Source of the DNA: Limnohabitans sp. TEGF004
GTDB taxonomy: Bacteria > Pseudomonadota > Gammaproteobacteria > Burkholderiales > Burkholderiaceae_C
Assembly: GCF_027924965.1 (NCBI RefSeq)
Contig: NZ_AP027057.1
Location: forward strand, 84,920-148,919
DNA length: 64,000 bases
Reading direction: 5' to 3'
Part shown: positions 44,985 through 52,933 of the stretch, piece by piece
How the letters are laid out: the number at the start of each line of letters is the position of its first letter
How positions within the stretch are numbered: the stretch's first letter is position 1
The notes under the pieces: model-generated
Databases searched by the model: none
Seen by the model: only the letters and a program-made list of their open reading frames with translations
Told to the model about the DNA's origin: nothing
Translations under genes and position numbers: made by a program

Positions 44985-45827
44985 TCAGAAGAGTGCGATT
45001 TGGCCCCGTAAATCAATGTCAGGCACGGGCGTATAAATTTGGTCTTCTTGGCTGCTTAGTCGGATTGGGGAGACGTGCGTTTGTTCGTCCACCATTTCGT
45101 ATTGCTGTTGGTTTTCGAGTTTTTGGCTCTTGGCTTCACTTGCCCGCTTGAGCTTTGTTTCCCAAAATCCGAGTACGTGCGCGGGGGTTTTCCATTCACT
45201 CCACACCTCGTTAGTAAGTGAGTTGCCGTGACGAATCACCGAAGGGATGTGCAAAAGTGAGCACTGGATGTAAGCCATGTGAACCGCCACGATGTCGATG
45301 TCCGTCCCTGTGCAGTGCATACAGTTTTGGTAATTGTGTCCAGCATCTAACATTGCCTCGGCAGCAGCAATCACCATGGCACCGCCGCCGATGGCAGGGT
45401 CTGCCACGGTGATAAAGCCCTTTTCTTCCACCTCATTGCACTTGGCCGACACCGAAATCTTTGCCATTAGCAAAGAGATTTCATAAGGTGTGAAGAATTG
45501 GCCAGTCCATGAGTTGCCCAACTCTAAGGACATAAACAATGACCCTAAAAAGTCATTCATTCCAGCAGACAGCCCCTCAACTACGTGGGCCAGTGCCTCT
45601 GCGATTTTGTTCGCTTCTTCCTTGTTGTAGCGTTTGACGATGGCCATATATTCAGCCTCGCGCTCTACATAGTTTTGGCGGTCCACTGCATTAGAGATAG
45701 CCAATGCAGACATGCCCACGAAGTCCTTAAAGACTTGCCAAAGTCCGTGGGTTTGTGACACGGAGCGAAGAATCTTCGTGATTTCGCGTTGGTGTTCATC
45801 TTTGGAATAGGGTTGTTTTTTTGCCAT
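44985..45827 (-). CDS. N6-methyltransferase-like protein lacking the catalytic NPPY motif
   Basis: 280 aa. Contains the type I HsdM-like fold entry LELGNSWTGQFFTPYEIS and the SAM-binding motif VADPAIGGGAMVIAAAEAM, then CTGTDIDIVAVHMAYIQC. Where [DN]PPF/Y should follow HGNSLTNEV, the sequence reads WKTPAHVLGFWE, so the catalytic tetrapeptide is absent and base flipping/methyl transfer is doubtful. Such shortened methylase-like proteins are common on conjugative plasmids; a regulatory or antirestriction role is possible. No partner subunit adjoins it. Confidence 0.75.
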   Translation of the reverse strand: MAKKQPYSKDEHQREITKILRSVSQTHGLWQVFKDFVGMSALAISNAVDRQNYVEREAEYMAIVKRYNKEEANKIAEALAHVVEGLSAGMNDFLGSLFMSLELGNSWTGQFFTPYEISLLMAKISVSAKCNEVEEKGFITVADPAIGGGAMVIAAAEAMLDAGHNYQNCMHCTGTDIDIVAVHMAYIQCSLLHIPSVIRHGNSLTNEVWSEWKTPAHVLGFWETKLKRASEAKSQKLENQQQYEMVDEQTHVSPIRLSSQEDQIYTPVPDIDLRGQIALF

Positions 45828-45864
45828 TGTTCAAAGAGGCGGGCGCGAGCCCGCCAAGTAGTTA

Positions 45865-46164
45865 TCAATATTCGGATGGGAGCAAAAGCGTTGTCACGCT
45901 GCGGTCTGCTTCGGTAATGACCCAAATCTTTTGGCTGTCTTTGAGTGCATAAGAAGAGAACACACGCACACGGCTTGTGACGGCTTCGGCGTTTGTGGTT
46001 TGGTCCTCTTCACACATTTCAGACCAGTCACCGAACACGTGACGACGGACAAACTCATCGGGTTGTTGTCCGTTCTCTTCGAGTGCGTTTAACGCACCCG
46101 GAGTGGCGCAAAGTGTCCCCAGAGAAAAGAGGGGGGCGATGCGGGGGGCTGCTACTGCTGACAT
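45865..46164 (-). CDS. Conserved plasmid protein of unknown function
   Basis: 99 aa from the ATG at 46164, preceded by AAGGAG; the frame continues open far upstream but those residues are coded by hairpin-rich DNA and are not believable. The conserved pattern (TPGALNALEENGQQPDEFVR, then HVFGDWSEM and RVFSSYALKD followed by IWVITEADRSVTTLLLPSEY) is a small family seen on many plasmids of proteobacteria, often next to methylase-like genes as here. No known activity. Confidence 0.75.
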   Translation of the reverse strand: MSAVAAPRIAPLFSLGTLCATPGALNALEENGQQPDEFVRRHVFGDWSEMCEEDQTTNAEAVTSRVRVFSSYALKDSQKIWVITEADRSVTTLLLPSEY

Positions 46165-46954
46165 AAAGGCTCCTTGTGGTTGGTGGCTGTTGAGAAAGTT
46201 GGCCGGGCTCCAAGATTCCGAGTCCAGCAATTTGGTTTTGCTGAGACACGTAAGGCTTGGTGCCTTGCTGCCGTACCTCCTGAGTTCGTCGTCCGATGCA
46301 CACGCAACTGGTGATGGATGCGGGGTCAAGCGCAGCGTGTAATTAATGGGGAACACACGCCTACAGGCGTGTGCGGGTTCCCCGTTCATTGCACGCTGTG
46401 CTTTAAGGCACGCGGCGCAAGCCGCTTCCGAATCAGAGCGAAGCTCAAACCTTGCCGTCCCCGTAGACTCATCAGTTACGGTCATCGAAAAAGACGACGA
46501 ACTCATGAGGTACGCGAGAGCCCATACGGTTGACAGCAAAACGCCGCGCGGCGAGCGCCTACAGCGCCAAGTGGCGCTCTGACTAAGGGCGTAAGCCCTA
46601 TCAATTAGCTTTACTTGCGTTCACGCAAGTCTGACGTTCTGGGTGCGTAATGCACCCACTAGCTAACATGCAATTCAATGGATTTGTCAGAGCGGCGCTT
46701 GTGCCGCACTGACACATGCCAAACCTTTGCGAAGCACTCGTCAATCCGGTCTTTGCCAAGCGGCAGCGCGGAGCGCCATGGGCGCGGAGGTGTGAGGGAT
46801 GGAAGCCCGCAGGGTCAAGACACGTAGCTTGCGTAGTGGCTTGATTCACGACTGAGCGACCCCGTTCACGGGGGCACACACAACCCAAGCGAAACGTCAA
46901 AAATCCGCAACCGAATACCACCAAAAATGATGTGAACTAACTTAAACTAAATCC
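46165..46954. repeat. Gene-free stretch with an array of short hairpins
   Basis: About 790 bases without a credible gene. At least eight compact inverted repeats occur at 15-60 base spacing, for example CACACGCC/GGCGTGTG (~46354), GCGGC-GCAA-GCCGC (~46412), AGCGCCA/TGGCGCT (~46565), AGGGC-GTAA-GCCCT (~46586), CTTGCGT/ACGCAAG (~46615), GGGTGC/GCACCC (~46640), GCGGC/GCCGC (~46694) and CCCCGT/ACGGGG (~46860). Several share GTAA/GCAA-type loops. Few T-runs follow, so they are not ordinary terminators. Confidence 0.6.
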
Positions 46955-47239
46955 ATGAAAACACTCGACCGCCAACCCGTTTTAAACGACACAACAATTC
47001 AAGCCTTCGCATCAAACGAAGGGTTGAAATTTGTTACCGTGCGAAACAAAGTGACGCACGAAGCCGCGCAAGTGGCGGGCGGTTGGAAAGTCACGCGCAC
47101 CAAAGCCAAGACGGGCGAGTTGGTCGGGCACATTGATTTTTTTGCAAACGTCCACGAACTTTCCAAAGCAGTAGGCGCGTTTGCAGGCCTTCCAGTGCTG
47201 ATAGATTTAGGCGTTTACAAGAAAACTTGTGCGATGTGA
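46955..47239 (+). CDS. Small protein of unknown function
   Basis: 94 aa, the only rightward gene in this section. Composition is normal for a soluble protein (KVTRTKAKTGELVGHIDFFA, then ELSKAVGAF). No strong ribosome-binding site is visible before the ATG (CTAAATCC). A good terminator follows directly, which supports it as a real unit. Family not recognised. Confidence 0.55.
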   Translation: MKTLDRQPVLNDTTIQAFASNEGLKFVTVRNKVTHEAAQVAGGWKVTRTKAKTGELVGHIDFFANVHELSKAVGAFAGLPVLIDLGVYKKTCAM

Positions 47240-47240
47240 A

Positions 47241-47265
47241 AAGCCCTCGCAAGAGGGCTTTTTCA
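47241..47265. terminator. Bidirectional terminator
   Basis: AGCCCTC (47242-47248) / GAGGGCT (47253-47259) with loop GCAA, A-run before and T-run after. It separates the rightward small gene from the leftward peptidase gene that ends at 47,268. Confidence 0.8.
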
Positions 47266-47267
47266 CA

Positions 47268-48341
47268 TCAGCACAAACTTGGCGCGGTCATCTCCAGTAA
47301 CCAGTAAAGCAACTCTTCTGCCTCAGCATCTTCGATGCTGTGGTAGACCATTTCTAGGTAGTCTTCGGGAATTTCAAGAGAGCGCAACTCGCGCATAGCG
47401 AGGGCGCGATGTTGAAACGGTATGAGGTTGGCCATGAGTGATTTGAGCTGGCGAGAATCGCCGCGCAGCAAAGCAAAGTCAACAGCTTCAATGAGTTCGC
47501 ACTTCTCAGGGTCAGTAGTCCAATCATCAAATTCGAGGTCGCCCCAAGGCGACGAGAAGGCATCCAGTTCCGCAGGGTTTCGCGCCGTAGGCAGCGAATC
47601 CCAAGCCACGGCAGTGACCGCGTTCAGCAGGTCACGAAAGTGGGCGAGGCTCAAACGCTCGGTTTTGCGGTGTTCGTCTGCGTAGCCCGTGCTGATATTC
47701 GTACATTCAGGGATGATGTGCGTAAATTCTGCGGTGTCGGTGTAAGACCCTGTGGGGTCGGGCATATAGAGCATGCCCTGAGAGTTGAGCGCATCGCTCA
47801 AACTCTCGGCAAATACATCGGAGCAACAACGTGCCATGCCTTGATGCGTGATGACATCGGATGTGCCTCGGCGGTCGAAGGCAATAGCGCGGTCAAACTC
47901 AGCCAATAAGGTTGCATGGTGACGGTTGAGGTGCTTTGCACCAAGACCGCCACATTCTTCACCATGAGTAAAGATGTAGTAAGCAGGCACATTCGATGTG
48001 ATGAGGTGGGCGAGCAAAGCGATGCCAGCACCATCATCAGCACCCAGAACGTCATTGACTGCCAGAAGTGAACCGCCTTTATGTTCGATGTGATTTTTGC
48101 CGTCTTGACGGTGAACGGTGTCAAGGTGAGCGACAAAGAGTGTGCGATTTGTCGCGTCCTTACGAGTGTCAACGTGAAGGTTGCCAAACCCATCGGCGCG
48201 AGCCGTGGGGAATTTGGCAGATAAATACTTGACCAGTTTTTGTACACCTCGGCCTGAGTGTGGTCGTTTGAGCGTGAGCGAAAACACCAGCACGTCATAG
48301 GCCAGAACGTGGGGTGAGTAGGTGGCATCAGTCATTTGCAT
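47268..48341 (-). CDS. M20/M28-type zinc metallopeptidase
   Basis: 357 aa from the ATG at 48341 (GAGG six bases before; ATG at 48335 is an alternative). Metal-site blocks: FVAHLDTVHR, LGADDGAGIALLAHL, FTHGEECGGLGAKHL and FDRRGTSD, matching the H-D-E-E-D pattern of dinuclear zinc peptidases (M20/M28/M42). A ~110-residue acidic C-terminal extension is not part of the fold. Start overlaps the upstream gene by 14 bases. Its substrate is unknown; similar genes occur on plasmids and phages. No signal peptide. Confidence 0.85.
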   Translation of the reverse strand: MQMTDATYSPHVLAYDVLVFSLTLKRPHSGRGVQKLVKYLSAKFPTARADGFGNLHVDTRKDATNRTLFVAHLDTVHRQDGKNHIEHKGGSLLAVNDVLGADDGAGIALLAHLITSNVPAYYIFTHGEECGGLGAKHLNRHHATLLAEFDRAIAFDRRGTSDVITHQGMARCCSDVFAESLSDALNSQGMLYMPDPTGSYTDTAEFTHIIPECTNISTGYADEHRKTERLSLAHFRDLLNAVTAVAWDSLPTARNPAELDAFSSPWGDLEFDDWTTDPEKCELIEAVDFALLRGDSRQLKSLMANLIPFQHRALAMRELRSLEIPEDYLEMVYHSIEDAEAEELLYWLLEMTAPSLC

Positions 48342-49641
48342 GAGGCACCTCGCTCGGTTGTTCTTCGCTTTCAGTCTCAGTGATTTCAAAGTCAACGTGA
48401 TAACGCGCCCCGTCCACCTCTTTGCTTTCATCATCGTCTGTGTAGGTGTAGCCTGAGCCTTCACATACCCACGTTTCATCACTCGGCACATAGCTACCCT
48501 CATTGACGCCGTGTTGTATGTATTCAATGTCGGGGTCGTCTTCTGACCAGCGGTTATCGTGAATGTCAGTTACCACATCGTCTTGATGTGCGTATTCGCC
48601 TTCATCGCTCCCCTTATCAATTAGCACAATGCCGTTTTCATCGAGGTAGTCTTTGTCATAGCTGTAATCGCCCACGGTGATTGCTTCTTCATCGTGAACG
48701 TAATAAGTGTCACCACCACGTCCATACACCCACGTGTGATAGTTTTCAAGACAGTAATTGCAGACTGAGGTGTAGCCACGCGAACCCACGGAATTAGTCT
48801 CTGAACAACCTTCATGACAATGGTCACAAGTTTCGGTTTCTTCATAGGTGCCGTTTGTTGCTTGAGCCGACATTGACCCGTCAGGGTCAATGAGCATGAC
48901 ACCATCGCCATGCGCTATGTTTTGAACATTCCCGTCCAAGTAGGGCACCAATAAATCGCCGTTGTCGCGGTAAATTTCAGCGAGCTTTGCGCCGATAGGC
49001 CAAGCGGTTTTACGTGTGTAGCCTTGGTCTTTGAGCCACGCTTCTAAAACCGTGTCCGAAGGCGAATAAGTACCATCGGGCGACTGGTGGTAAGACCGCA
49101 CAAAAGTCTTCTCACCGTTGTACTCAAGGCACATACAGCGGCCACAAATCTTTTCACCCATGATGTTGACAGCCATGTGCCAACCAAGTTCGGGCGCGTA
49201 GACGTTGTAGGGGTGTTCGCTTTCGCTTTTGAGGTGTGCCCACTGCATACATGATGATGGGCCGTTTTGCACAGCATCAATGTAGGCGGCTGTCGTGCGC
49301 TCTGTGAACTTGCAACCAGAACCTTGATACAGCGCGGCAATGTCTCGAATAACGTCAGATTTAGCGGTCGGGAAACACTTGGTGAGGTACCTGCCAAGTG
49401 TGGTCACTGTTTGACGGTCTGCTTCGCCATGCGCGGGGGTGCGTGTGTAGGCGAGGCGAGCTTGGTCATTTGAGAGGTGAGGCCACTCAAGTAGTAGTTC
49501 TTCCATGTTCGCAGGCTCCAAGCCGTGCAAGGCTTGCGCTTTGTGAATGGCATCGTGCAAAGGGTAGCGGCTGCATTCGCGTGTGAGATAGGGATGTTGC
49601 TCGATGAGGCGGGTCAGTAGCTGCGCGTGTTCGGGTTTCAT
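48328..49641 (-). CDS. Large zinc-ribbon protein, phage/plasmid type, unknown
   Basis: 437 aa from the ATG at 49641 (TTGGAG six bases upstream); the open frame reaches 49,971 but runs through repeat DNA. The middle region (MAVNIMGEKICGRCMCLEY, then WPIGAKLAEIYRDNGDLLVP) and a ribbon CDHCHEGC ... CNYCLENY can bind zinc. The C-terminal ~130 residues are very acidic with many Tyr (GYTYTDDDESKEVDG). Proteins like this occur in large phages and plasmids without known function. Translationally coupled to the peptidase gene. Confidence 0.65.
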   Translation of the reverse strand: MKPEHAQLLTRLIEQHPYLTRECSRYPLHDAIHKAQALHGLEPANMEELLLEWPHLSNDQARLAYTRTPAHGEADRQTVTTLGRYLTKCFPTAKSDVIRDIAALYQGSGCKFTERTTAAYIDAVQNGPSSCMQWAHLKSESEHPYNVYAPELGWHMAVNIMGEKICGRCMCLEYNGEKTFVRSYHQSPDGTYSPSDTVLEAWLKDQGYTRKTAWPIGAKLAEIYRDNGDLLVPYLDGNVQNIAHGDGVMLIDPDGSMSAQATNGTYEETETCDHCHEGCSETNSVGSRGYTSVCNYCLENYHTWVYGRGGDTYYVHDEEAITVGDYSYDKDYLDENGIVLIDKGSDEGEYAHQDDVVTDIHDNRWSEDDPDIEYIQHGVNEGSYVPSDETWVCEGSGYTYTDDDESKEVDGARYHVDFEITETESEEQPSEVPHAND

Positions 49642-49659
49642 ATCGGCTCCAAGGTGGCG

Positions 49660-49741
49660 GCGATAGAAGCCCTTGCGGGGGGTTCCACCATGCACCCTTG
49701 CCAAAGTCAATGAATGAGCGCACGCCCGGAGCAGCCCCCCT
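49660..49741. repeat. Dispersed repeat, copy A
   Basis: About 80 bases containing CCTTGCGG, CACCATGC, TTGCCAA, GCGCACG and CAGCCCCCC at the same spacing as in 61,218-61,304; by eye roughly three quarters to four fifths of positions agree. Copy A lies just upstream of a leftward gene start. Confidence 0.6.
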
Positions 49742-50174
49742 TTGTGCGTGGGGCAAAGGCTCTGTGTGCATAAATAGCTTGTGGGTCCCGCAGGGACGAC
49801 ACAAGCGGCTTTATGGCACACAGGGTCTTTGAGGCGGTTGCAATGGGGTTGTGGTGACTGTGGTTTTGATAAAAGGCTCTGCCTCAAAACCACGGGCAGC
49901 ACAAGCACGTTGCTCGGCGCAAGCCGCCCTAAAAACGCGAAGCGCTGACTAGACGCCGTACCCACGCACAAAGGGGGGAAGATTCGGGCGTGCGCTCATG
50001 GCGGACGCGTGGTGCCAACCTAGAAAGTCAGCGCAGCGCAGCGCTAAACATTCTGCTTTGGCGGTACCGCCAAAGCCTTGCCTCCTGCGGCGCGGCAGCG
50101 CCACACCAAAGACTGCGAAGCCTAATTTCGCCCGGCCGAGACCGTCGTGGCCACGCCGGGAGAAACACCAAAAA
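49742..50174. repeat. Second hairpin-rich gene-free stretch
   Basis: No credible gene. Short inverted repeats include GTCCC-GCA-GGGAC (~49787), CGGC-GCAA-GCCG (~49917), GCGCAGCGCAGCGC runs (~50032), and an 18-base perfect palindrome TTTGGCGGT/ACCGCCAAA (~50057). The style (GC stems, GCAA/GTAA loops) matches the array at 46.3-46.9 kb. Confidence 0.55.
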
Positions 50175-50387
50175 TTAAATCAAGCCAGCTTCTAGTGCAA
50201 GGCAGGCGAGGGCGGTTCTTCGGTCGATGGGATTGCGGCCGCTGAGCAAGAAGCCGTATCCAGACCGTGACATACCAAGCGCAGCGGCGGCAGCATCACG
50301 CGTGAAGCCCATGCGCTGTTGCCATGCTTTTAGGCCTTCGGGCTCGGGTGTTTTGACAAACCGAAGAATGAGTGAAATGCCGACCAT
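50175..50387 (-). CDS. Small HTH protein
   Basis: 70 aa. The C-terminal 45 residues form an XRE-like helix-turn-helix (FTRDAAAAALGMSRSGYGFL, then GRNPIDRRTALACLAL). It follows the larger HTH gene with a two-base gap. Probably a DNA-binding regulator; the N-terminal part (MVGISLILRFVKTPEPEG) may not be translated if a downstream start is used. Confidence 0.6.
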   Translation of the reverse strand: MVGISLILRFVKTPEPEGLKAWQQRMGFTRDAAAAALGMSRSGYGFLLSGRNPIDRRTALACLALEAGLI

Positions 50388-50389
50388 GA

Positions 50390-50905
50390 TTACTTTGTTT
50401 GAGTTGCGCGAGCCTGTGTCTCAGTGAGGCGAATAGCCTCATTGAGCACAGCACTTGTATCCACCGCAGGTGGGTCGATAAACAAGACGACGAGATGGCC
50501 AAGGTTTAATTCAGCATCGAGGGGGAGCACGGGAATTTTGGCAGCGTCGAGCCAGTCTAGTTCTGTCGACGTCAGATGACTCGCAGCCAATGCGTAGAAG
50601 CGCGGCCATTCGTTGTGCATCAAATACTCAGCCACACCACCTTGAGGCTTTAGAGCCCGGCATAGAGACCATTTAGGGAGTAGCCGAGCTGGCGTGGCCA
50701 CGGTCGGAGCCGCTGCATCGATGTCTACGGCTTGTGTAAGGTAGGTGAGCACTCGCAGGATCGGTCCTGAAGGCTGTTGCTTACCGTTTTCGAGGTGACG
50801 AATGGTGTCGGCAGCATTTGCACCAGTGAGGCCAAGAACGGCCGCAAAATCGGTCAGACTTATGCCTAGACTCTTGCGAAGGTTTTTGATTGAGGCTGAT
50901 TTCAT
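50390..50905 (-). CDS. XRE-family regulator with C-terminal unknown domain
   Basis: 171 aa. The N-terminal HTH (LRKSLGISLTDFAAVLGLTG, then TIRHLENGKQQPSGPILRVL) is a standard Cro/CI type. The C-terminal ~90 residues have no recognised fold (LTSTELDWLDAAKIPVLPLD). Overlaps the preceding gene by four bases (ATGA), so it is co-translated with the TraK-like fusion protein. Confidence 0.72.
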   Translation of the reverse strand: MKSASIKNLRKSLGISLTDFAAVLGLTGANAADTIRHLENGKQQPSGPILRVLTYLTQAVDIDAAAPTVATPARLLPKWSLCRALKPQGGVAEYLMHNEWPRFYALAASHLTSTELDWLDAAKIPVLPLDAELNLGHLVVLFIDPPAVDTSAVLNEAIRLTETQARATQTK

Positions 50906-51714
50906 TGCTTCAGCAGGGCCTTTTTAATTTCCGCAACCATTGATTGATCATCATTACAAGCCTGTTCATGCAGAATCTGAAAATCACGACGGACCAATAG
51001 ATTGGTTATATAAGTTTCAGCAACGTGCGTGACTTTCGGAAGAAAGTTGATTAAATTTATGAGAGGTAATATGTCATTTCCATAATGACCAACCATGCTG
51101 TGTGATGATGGAAAGTCTAAAACACACAGATCATTAGAACCATCATCACCAAAAGACTTGAAGCCAAAAATGTGGATAAGCTTCTCGTGCTCAAAGAAAA
51201 CAACTTCAGCTTTTCCCAAAATAATCAACGCGTTTTCAGTTCGCCAGATAACACCACAAATGATTTTTCTCTCTATCCAGTGAATTAATCTGTCGATTTC
51301 AATGCGGGCTTGCTCAAGCCTTTTTTGATCACTCACCGATAGTTTTTTGTTTTCAAAGTCAATTATTGCTTGAGCCTCAGCCATCACCTGATGATGTGAG
51401 ATGTTAGGACGCGGATCAATTAGAGAAGACATGACTTTTTCTTGAAGAAATTCTTCTTCGCGGACTACTGCTTGTGGCGGCTTTATCGAAAGAACGTCTT
51501 TCCCTTCTTTCTTGAGCTGATCGCGCCACTTACGCGCTTTATTCAGTGCCCCACGAAATCCGCTTAGGCTTGCTTTCTGAGATGTGCCTTTTTCAATTTC
51601 TTCTTGAATAGCCTCTGGCCTGTAACCCAACTCAATGCGAGCTTCAATTAGGTCTAACCGTTCCTTTACAAAACCCGCATAGCTTTGTTTCTTATTGCTA
51701 TAAGTAGTAGTCAT
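50902..51714 (-). CDS. TraK-like N-terminal domain fused to an unknown domain (paralogue C)
   Basis: 270 aa. Residues ~12-65 (KERLDLIEARIELGYRPEAI, then LSGFRGALNKARKWRDQL) match the small proteins at 41,151 and 40,802: aliphatic helix, YG-like turn, FRxAL...AR(K)W. A coiled region follows (residues ~105-155), then a domain of ~110 residues (VIWRTENALIILGKAEVVFF) unlike anything I recognise. The DNA here is more AT-rich than in the surroundings. Probably DNA-binding. Confidence 0.6.
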   Translation of the reverse strand: MTTTYSNKKQSYAGFVKERLDLIEARIELGYRPEAIQEEIEKGTSQKASLSGFRGALNKARKWRDQLKKEGKDVLSIKPPQAVVREEEFLQEKVMSSLIDPRPNISHHQVMAEAQAIIDFENKKLSVSDQKRLEQARIEIDRLIHWIERKIICGVIWRTENALIILGKAEVVFFEHEKLIHIFGFKSFGDDGSNDLCVLDFPSSHSMVGHYGNDILPLINLINFLPKVTHVAETYITNLLVRRDFQILHEQACNDDQSMVAEIKKALLKQ

Positions 51715-51724
51715 ATGAATTTCT

Positions 51725-51979
51725 TTAGGCTCTTGGCTTTTCGCGCCCTTTAAGTTGCGCGTATTGGTTGATCTTGACTAATGCGGTTTTTGGTTGTTCG
51801 CTGATCGCATTCACTAGCCGCGCTCCATCGTATTTCAGAGACTTCATCCAGCCTCGCTCATAGTCATTAAATTGGCTTGTACCGTGGACATAAGGATTTG
51901 CATAGTTACCTTTTCGAAGGAAGTAGTCACGCTTCCCCGCTTCAACAATATTTACATCTGAATCCGTGAGCGGGGTCAT
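51725..51979 (-). CDS. Small protein with Rmf-like motif
   Basis: 84 aa. The segment GNYANPYVHGTSQFNDYERGW resembles the NPY...DYERGW motif of ribosome modulation factor-type proteins found on plasmids and phages. The remainder is basic. The stop lies 11 bases before the next gene and the start overlaps the previous one by four. A ribosome-related role is suggestive only. Confidence 0.5.
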   Translation of the reverse strand: MTPLTDSDVNIVEAGKRDYFLRKGNYANPYVHGTSQFNDYERGWMKSLKYDGARLVNAISEQPKTALVKINQYAQLKGREKPRA

Positions 51980-52278
51980 TTTGTTGGACCTGCTACTTGT
52001 GCCACCATTGCCACTAAATCAGCAGCAAGCTCAATGCTTTTGATGCGGAGGTTTGAAATGGAAGTCGTCCCGGAATTGATACCGCCATATTGAATTTCAA
52101 CATATTGTGCAAATTCTGATGGGACATCTTGACCACAATACAAAAGCGCATCAGCTATCGACTCATGTTGTGACGCTGCCCGGACTTCAATGCCGCTGAA
52201 ATCAGTGTAGTGAGCTTCATACAAGGATGTTGCTAACTTTTCAATGACCAGAACAAGAATCATCATGGTGTTAACCAT
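51976..52278 (-). CDS. Small protein of unknown function
   Basis: 100 aa, overlapping both neighbours (4 and 8 bases), which supports translation. The N-terminus (MVNTMMILVLVIEKLA) is moderately hydrophobic; the rest (SIADALLYCGQDVPSEFAQY, then IELAADLVAMVAQVA) is helical. No family recognised. Confidence 0.5.
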   Translation of the reverse strand: MVNTMMILVLVIEKLATSLYEAHYTDFSGIEVRAASQHESIADALLYCGQDVPSEFAQYVEIQYGGINSGTTSISNLRIKSIELAADLVAMVAQVAGPTK

Positions 52279-52759
52279 TGCGGATTGCCAAACGATGAGG
52301 CACTTTTAAGGCCCTCTCCAGTTCTTGTTTGGATGTGATTGGCGTTGAGCAGTCCAAATAGTGTCCATCTGGTTTCTCGTAAAGCACGTGCGAAACGTGT
52401 TCCCATTCACCCGGAGCAATCAACTCGTCATACTCAACAAACCAAGCAATGGGGTTTGGTGCAGGCTGATCATTCCCGGCACCCAAGGGTGCAACTTTGT
52501 ACATAGGAATTGAGAGCAAACCTGTTCTATGAAGACCGATCAAACTCGTAATCGTGAAGCCCAACTGTTGCACGACAAGACCATGGGCGTGGATCGTCAC
52601 TCCCCATCCAATCATCACAAAGTTGGCAACCAAAAAAGCCAGCCACCCGTACCGCGAACAGTTGATGTTTATGGCGAGCAAGAAGGCACCAATTAGGCTG
52701 ATCACTGATCCCGACCATTCAAGCCAGTCTTTAAGGGGAATTGTCGCGATATCGATCAT
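52271..52759 (-). CDS. Multi-span membrane protein, PnuC-like fragment
   Basis: 162 aa from the ATG at 52759. Three to four hydrophobic spans between residues 10 and 85 (SGSVISLIGAFLLAININC; RYGWLAFLVANFVMIGWGV; LVVQQLGFTITSLIGLHRTG) resemble the small PnuC-like membrane proteins on plasmids. A soluble ~75-residue C-terminal domain follows (ELIAPGEWEHVSHVLYEKPD). Transport function unproven. Confidence 0.6.
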   Translation of the reverse strand: MIDIATIPLKDWLEWSGSVISLIGAFLLAININCSRYGWLAFLVANFVMIGWGVTIHAHGLVVQQLGFTITSLIGLHRTGLLSIPMYKVAPLGAGNDQPAPNPIAWFVEYDELIAPGEWEHVSHVLYEKPDGHYLDCSTPITSKQELERALKVPHRLAIRNG

Positions 52760-52920
52760 GATGCGAACCCCCGTGTAAGCCATCCAGCAAAGAAAATCAG
52801 CGTGAAGGCAAGCGCTAGGATGGTCCACAATGAAATTAAGCGTTGACGTTCTTGAATGCGTCGTGCTTCGTGATATTCAGTCTCGTAAGGCATCAATCTG
52901 CAAAATGAAGGGCGGTACAT
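52756..52920 (-). CDS. Small single-span membrane protein
   Basis: 54 aa from the ATG at 52920 with AGGAG eight bases upstream. A polar N-terminus (MYRPSFCRLMPYETEYHEAR) and one membrane segment near the C-terminus (LWTILALAFTLIFFAGWL). Overlaps the next gene by four bases. Unknown; likely works with the following membrane protein. Confidence 0.6.
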   Translation of the reverse strand: MYRPSFCRLMPYETEYHEARRIQERQRLISLWTILALAFTLIFFAGWLTRGFAS

Positions 52921-52933
52921 GGTCACGTCTCCT

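Noticed and set aside
45865..46539. 224-codon reading of the small plasmid protein
   Set aside because: The upstream codons pass through the hairpin array; AAGGAG precedes the ATG at 46164 and the conserved part begins there.
48328..49971. 547-codon reading of the zinc-ribbon gene
   Set aside because: The extra N-terminal ~110 codons run through the dispersed repeat and hairpin DNA and have no start signal; the ATG at 49641 has a clear GGAG.
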